Shown here in pieces: positions 60,238-64,000 of a stretch of DNA of 64,000 nt; position 1 is the stretch's first letter, and every line of letters starts with the position of its first letter. The DNA lies in NCBI GenBank assembly GCA_020851555.1, contig JADZCM010000001.1, forward strand, positions 124,001 through 188,000. The letters are read 5' to 3'. Under the pieces are notes generated by a model, which saw only the letters and a program-made list of their open reading frames with translations, searched no databases and was not told the origin of the DNA. A program made the position numbers and the translations under genes. This stretch comes from Bryobacterales bacterium (GTDB lineage: Bacteria > Acidobacteriota > Terriglobia > Bryobacterales > Bryobacteraceae).

Positions 60238-60717
60238 TCATCCCAGCGAACGGCGGATCCGGGGGTACAGCCCCAGGAGCAAGCCAAACAACAGATGCGA
60301 GAAGACCAGCGACTTGCGCGGCGCGACAGCCAGGTAGCGGCCCAGCCCGGCGCGAGGCAGAAGAACCTCGAACACCACGTAGTACCAGGACAATGCCGCC
60401 AGCGGGCCGAGCAGCGCGACGCGCCGCAATGCCCAGGTGTGCCGCATCGCGAGTCCGAAGAACAGTCCGCCCATTCCGCCCGAGAAGACCACCAGTGAGA
60501 GCCCCGCGGCGGCGGCCGTCAGACTGTGCCGGTACAGATCCCGGCCGAAAAGGGCCGTGGCCATCCTCACGGGTACGGCCCAGGCGGCCTCGCCGGCCGC
60601 GAGCGAGCCGAGCGCATAATACGCAACGACGGCCAGTCCGGCCAGCACCCCGGTTTGCAGTCCCGCCAGAATCGTCGCCGCCGTGTCTGTCCCCAGAGGA
60701 AGCCAGGTATCTCTCAT
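60238..60717 (-). CDS. Small polytopic membrane protein of unknown function
   Basis: 159 residues with four hydrophobic helices (ATILAGLQTGVLAGLAVVAY, SLVVFSGGMGGLFFGLAM, VALLGPLAALSWYYVVFEVL, SHLLFGLLLGLYPRIRR). No family recognised. ATG at 60717 without a ribosome site. It lies between the exopolysaccharide operon and bamA on the same strand, 105 bp after the kinase gene. Confidence 0.6.
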   Translation of the reverse strand: MRDTWLPLGTDTAATILAGLQTGVLAGLAVVAYYALGSLAAGEAAWAVPVRMATALFGRDLYRHSLTAAAAGLSLVVFSGGMGGLFFGLAMRHTWALRRVALLGPLAALSWYYVVFEVLLPRAGLGRYLAVAPRKSLVFSHLLFGLLLGLYPRIRRSLG

Positions 60718-60822
60718 CGGGTGGGCGCCTGAGACGCAGCCGGGGTTGGCAGGAACACGAAACGCGGCCTTCCTGCCGCGAAATGGGCGTCATGGCGAAG
60801 GCCGGGGCCGCGGCCCATCGCG

Positions 60823-61683
60823 CTACCGCTCCTCTTCTTCCTCTTCAGCCCGCCACTCCCTCTTGTCCTTGTAGTAGTAGCTCGAATAGTAGTAGGTGTA
60901 CTTGCTGTAGAGCTCCCCGGCCCGCGCTCCGTTGGCTACGATCCCCAGGACGTTGTTCTCGCACAGCGACTGCATCGCGCGCGTGACCGAGTCGATGGTC
61001 GTCACGCCGATGCGCACGACCAGAACCGTGCCGTCGGTCATGGTGGCCAGCAGGTTGGCGTCGGCGGCGAACAGCAGCGGCGGGCTGTCCAGCAACACCC
61101 AGTTGAAGATGGAGGGCAGTTGTTCGAGCAGAGTCCTCGTCTCGGTCAGGTTCAGCATCTCCAGGGGATTCGACACCGCGGTTCCCGCCGTCATCAGGTA
61201 CAGGTTCGTCCCCGCGATCCTGCGAACTACGTCGGCAAGGCCCGCCTGCCCCGCCAGGAAGTCCGTTGCGCCCGGCGTCCGCTCGATCTGGAAGATGTTG
61301 TGCAGCACGGGCCGGCGAAAGTCGAAGTCCGCCAGCAGCGTGGGGTTATCCGTCAGTTGCGCTTCCGCCAGGGCCAGATTCACCACCGTGAACGACTTCC
61401 CTTCGGCGGGACAGGGACTGGTCAGCACGACCGAGTGCAGCGGCTGGAGTTTCTGGAGATGGTTCAGACGGGTCCGCAGGGTCCTGAACTCCTCGCTGTG
61501 CGCGTCGCGAGAGCGGGTGGGGTCGATCACGAAGAAATCGGGCGCGGGCGTGTACGGGATCTCCGGCGCCGCCGACAGCAGGTCCTCCAGGCCGGGGATG
61601 ATGCGCACCGGGGGTCTCCTGGGGCGCTCCCCGCCTTCCCCACCCTGCTCCGCCCTGCGCAATGCATCGTAGATCCGGCTCAT
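60823..61683 (-). CDS. BY-kinase (CpsD/CapB-type tyrosine kinase) of polysaccharide export
   Basis: 286 residues. P-loop ATPase of the bacterial tyrosine kinase class: Walker A SPCPAEGKSFTVVNLA, Walker A' LLADFDFRRPVLH (usual form DADLRRP, here with Phe at two places), Walker B VLLDSPPLLFAADA. The C-terminus has the Tyr cluster YSKYTYYYSSYYYKDK, the usual autophosphorylation site, followed by a very acidic end (EEEEEER). It works with the Wzz-like protein encoded just upstream to control polymer length and export. GGAGG lies five bases before the ATG. 20-bp gap to the upstream gene. Confidence 0.92.
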   Translation of the reverse strand: MSRIYDALRRAEQGGEGGERPRRPPVRIIPGLEDLLSAAPEIPYTPAPDFFVIDPTRSRDAHSEEFRTLRTRLNHLQKLQPLHSVVLTSPCPAEGKSFTVVNLALAEAQLTDNPTLLADFDFRRPVLHNIFQIERTPGATDFLAGQAGLADVVRRIAGTNLYLMTAGTAVSNPLEMLNLTETRTLLEQLPSIFNWVLLDSPPLLFAADANLLATMTDGTVLVVRIGVTTIDSVTRAMQSLCENNVLGIVANGARAGELYSKYTYYYSSYYYKDKREWRAEEEEEER

Positions 61684-61703
61684 AGAACCTCCAACAACGG
61701 GCG

Positions 61704-63359
61704 CTACGCGCCCCGGGTGTAGTAGTAGTAGACGGAGCCCAGCATCAGCAGGAAACCCGCAATGCAGGCGCTGGACCAGGCCACCCAGGCCAGGCGGCGT
61801 TTCCTCTGTACCATCACGTCATTCTCCACGAGCGGCACGCTGCCCAGCACGGGCAGGCCCGTGTACGCTCTGACGTCCTTGAGATTCTTCAGCGACGTGT
61901 CCTTCACCTCCCGCGCACCGGCCAGGACAAAGCCGAGGGCCAGGCCGATGGCCGAGCCGATCACGACCACCATCGGCCGGTTAGGCTCCGACGGCGACTG
62001 CGGCAGGGACGCCTGCTCCAGCACCTCCAGCAGTTCACCTTGCTTGCGGGTCTCCAGTTCCGTGGCCATCGACGACTGGCTGCTCTTCATCGTGAGATCT
62101 TCATACTGCTGCTTCGCGATCTGGTAGTCGCGCGTGAGTTGCGCATAGTCCCGCTCGCTGATGGGGCTGGCCTCGATGCGGTCCGTGTATAGTTTGATCT
62201 GCTTGTTGAGGCGGGCCTGCTCCTCCACGATGCGCTCGATTTCCATCTCTTTGGTCTGGATCGTGCTCTGGTAGCGCTCGATTTCAATCTGCGCTTGCCG
62301 CTGCTCCCGCGACGGAGCCGCAACCTCGGGTTTGGGCGCGGCGGCCGCAGCCGCCCGCTGTTCCGTTTTCAGTATCTCGTCCCGGGACTGCTTGAGGGTC
62401 GCGAGTTGGGCTTCGGCATAGCGCACATCCGGATGCGAAGGACTGTACCTCTGGCGGAGGGCCGACAACTGGGCTTCCCCGTTCAGGATCTGCCGCTCCA
62501 GTCCGATCAGCCGCTCGTTCTTTACAGCCACTTCCATGTTGAGGGCCGGATTGGCCGGGACGGCGTCGTACTGCTCCTTGGCGACCCGGAGGCCGTTTTC
62601 CAGCAGCAACTTGTCCTGGGTCGCGCGGTTGAGCGACGCAGCGGCATTGGAAAGTTGCGCCTCCAGGGTCCTGAGGGCCGTCAGGTTGGCGGTCAGGTTT
62701 TCCGGCAACCGCCCCGAGAACTTCAACTTGTAGGCCGTCAACCGGTTTTCGATCTCGTCCAGGTTCTTCTTGGCGCCGTCCACCTGCTCCTTGAGGAAGT
62801 CCGTGGTCTGCAAGGAGTTGGTGGACCGGCTGCGGGTGGTTTCGTCCTGGAACATGGTGATGATCCGGGCCACGACCTTCTGCGCCAGATAGCGGTCTCC
62901 GTACCGGAACGAGACACGGAAAGCCGTGGAGGCGGGCCGGCCTTCGGCGGCCTCGCGCATAGTGGCAACCGCGGAGATGCGGATGTCGTTCTGCATGCCC
63001 TCGATCAGGTCCTCGTCGGGGATGCGGCCCTTCCGGCTGGGGTACAGCCCGAACTCGTTGATCAGGGTCATGAGGTTGGAGCGGCTTCGCACCTGCTGCT
63101 CCATGGCGGCGATGCGCTGCCCCAACTGGAGGTTCACGTTGGAGGGCACGTAGCGCTCCGGCACCGTGGGAGGCACGATGCGGATGGTTCCGTCCGAAAC
63201 GTAGGTGTCGGGCCACAGGAAGGCCACCACTACGGAGATCACAAGCCCCGCAAAGGCCGGACCCAGGATCCAGCCACGGTGCCTCCGGACGACATCGATG
63301 AAGTCGGTGACGTCCATCGGTCTACGGCTTACGGTGTAAGCTTCAGGGCTGGGCTGCAT
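61704..63359 (-). CDS. Wzz/GumC-like polysaccharide chain-length/co-polymerase protein
   Basis: 551 residues. N-terminal Wzz domain with a membrane helix (GWILGPAFAGLVISVVVAFL), a long periplasmic coiled-coil region (about 180-430, e.g. DEIENRLTAYKLKFSGRLPE and QIEIERYQSTIQTKEMEIER), a Pro-rich turn (LPQSPSEPNRP) and a second helix (MVVVIGSAIGLALGFVLAGA), plus one more hydrophobic stretch at the end. It lacks a fused kinase; the kinase is the separate gene downstream. Start at ATG 63359 follows a strong AGGAGGTG seven bases upstream. It lies 35 bp after the export protein gene. Confidence 0.92.
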   Translation of the reverse strand: MQPSPEAYTVSRRPMDVTDFIDVVRRHRGWILGPAFAGLVISVVVAFLWPDTYVSDGTIRIVPPTVPERYVPSNVNLQLGQRIAAMEQQVRSRSNLMTLINEFGLYPSRKGRIPDEDLIEGMQNDIRISAVATMREAAEGRPASTAFRVSFRYGDRYLAQKVVARIITMFQDETTRSRSTNSLQTTDFLKEQVDGAKKNLDEIENRLTAYKLKFSGRLPENLTANLTALRTLEAQLSNAAASLNRATQDKLLLENGLRVAKEQYDAVPANPALNMEVAVKNERLIGLERQILNGEAQLSALRQRYSPSHPDVRYAEAQLATLKQSRDEILKTEQRAAAAAAPKPEVAAPSREQRQAQIEIERYQSTIQTKEMEIERIVEEQARLNKQIKLYTDRIEASPISERDYAQLTRDYQIAKQQYEDLTMKSSQSSMATELETRKQGELLEVLEQASLPQSPSEPNRPMVVVIGSAIGLALGFVLAGAREVKDTSLKNLKDVRAYTGLPVLGSVPLVENDVMVQRKRRLAWVAWSSACIAGFLLMLGSVYYYYTRGA

Positions 63360-63394
63360 TGCGCGACACCTCCTTCCGGCCGCGATGATCTGTG

Positions 63395-64000
63395 CTAGTC
63401 CGGGACAACGATCTGGTCTCCGCTTTCCAGCAGGATATTCTGCCCCAGGTTCTTGCCCTGCGCCCATTCCCTGTAGTTGAACTTGTAACGCTTGGGGCCG
63501 CGGATGATCATGACGTTCTTGGTGTCGGCGTATTGGCGGAAACCGCCCGCGATGGCGAGGGCTTGGGAGACCGTGGTGGGAACCACCAACTGGTATTGTC
63601 CGGGCCGGCCTACCTCGCCGATCACGAAGTACTTCTTGCTGTTGACCTGGGAGACCTGCACCATGACTTCAGGCTCGGTGATGAACTGGGTGAAGGCCTT
63701 CTTGAGGTTTTCGGACAACTTGTCCGGAGTCAGGCCGCCGGCCAGGACGTCGTTGAGCAGCGGGAGCGAGATCATGCCGTCCGGGCGCACCGCCACGGGG
63801 CCGCTCAGTTCGGGTTCCCGCCAGACGCGAATCGTCAGTACGTCTTCCGCTCCGATGACGTAGGTCTTGGGGTCGATCGGCGCTCCGACAGCTCCCGTGG
63901 CCTGCTCGTCACCCGCCCGTGAGGGGGCCGCGGGCGCCGGCTCCTTCGCCTGCTCCTGAGCCGGTTCCGCGGACAGGCGGACAGAGACCGCGACGAGACA
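63395..64000 (-). CDS. Polysaccharide export outer-membrane protein (Wza-like), 5' end outside the window
   Basis: 201 residues visible; the start lies beyond the right edge, and the text opens within a signal peptide (LVAVSVRLSAEP). After an Ala/Pro/Glu linker comes the export domain (YVIGAEDVLTIRVWREPEL, VRPDGMISLPLLNDVLAGGL) and an SLBB domain (YFVIGEVGRPGQYQLVVPTT), ending in LESGDQIVVPD. Wza-type proteins form the outer-membrane channel for capsule or exopolysaccharide. It is first of the leftward operon Wza-Wzz-kinase as far as seen. Confidence 0.93.
   Translation of the reverse strand, partial: CLVAVSVRLSAEPAQEQAKEPAPAAPSRAGDEQATGAVGAPIDPKTYVIGAEDVLTIRVWREPELSGPVAVRPDGMISLPLLNDVLAGGLTPDKLSENLKKAFTQFITEPEVMVQVSQVNSKKYFVIGEVGRPGQYQLVVPTTVSQALAIAGGFRQYADTKNVMIIRGPKRYKFNYREWAQGKNLGQNILLESGDQIVVPD

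Overview
The window is GC-rich bacterial chromosome. It is read here as an acidobacterium of the Bryobacterales/Solibacter type; this is an inference from gene content, and there is no rRNA or other phylogenetic marker in the window. Supporting signs are an Oar-like carboxypeptidase-regulatory TonB receptor that also binds no obvious siderophore partner, several TAT-exported sugar enzymes (isomerase, Gfo/Idh/MocA oxidoreductase), an exported RidA and DUF362 protein, a Skp/BamA pair with a Pro-rich BamA leader, and a stand-alone BY-kinase next to a Wzz/GumC protein. No tRNA, rRNA, CRISPR array or prophage was seen.

Layout. 1-2.2 kb: nitric-oxide response genes (NnrS-like, RIC/YtfE). 2.4-6.4 kb: panB, then a divergent overlapping operon of ECF sigma factor, membrane protein and Spy-like anchored protein, followed by a single-ring ClpB-like ATPase. 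6.4-12.1 kb: a unit bounded by a 172-bp direct repeat, holding a dead transposase and a beta-propeller phytase/TonB receptor operon. 12.4-20.4 kb: unknown membrane protein, maeB, an exported three-gene set (RidA, unknown, DUF362), a remnant of nrfA, a MerR regulator and rnc with two TPR genes. 22.9-29.6 kb: a sugar isomerase gene, then a complete periplasmic molybdenum hydroxylase cluster (XdhC, MocA-like, FeS, Mo and FAD subunits) that ends in a 126-bp degenerate copy of the isomerase 3' end.

29.6-36.5 kb is a transport block: a CorA-like protein with a very large N-terminal domain, a cation diffusion facilitator, two overlapping APC permeases and a GltS-type symporter. 36.8-41.2 kb has a membrane-fused spermidine-synthase-like protein and a divergent pair of TAT-exported sugar enzymes. 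41.7-50.6 kb is one giant cyclic beta-glucan synthase gene, followed by an OPT transporter and a small beta-barrel protein. 53.4-56.2 kb is a lutABC lactate oxidation operon. 56.4-60.1 kb holds skp/ompH and bamA. The right end is an exopolysaccharide export operon (Wza-like, Wzz/GumC-like, BY-kinase) running leftwards out of the window edge.

How the parts fit. Phytase and receptor probably work together in phosphate or phytate scavenging. XdhC and the MocA-like protein mature the cofactor of the molybdoenzyme beside them. Cyclic glucan synthase, BamA/Skp and the Wza/Wzz/kinase set all build the envelope. The best candidates for something new are the two repeat-bounded modules, the sigma/Spy operon without a recognisable anti-sigma motif, and a set of genes whose -10-like box lies 6-11 nt before the start codon, suggesting leaderless mRNAs. 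All functional calls rest on reading motifs by eye; no database search was run.
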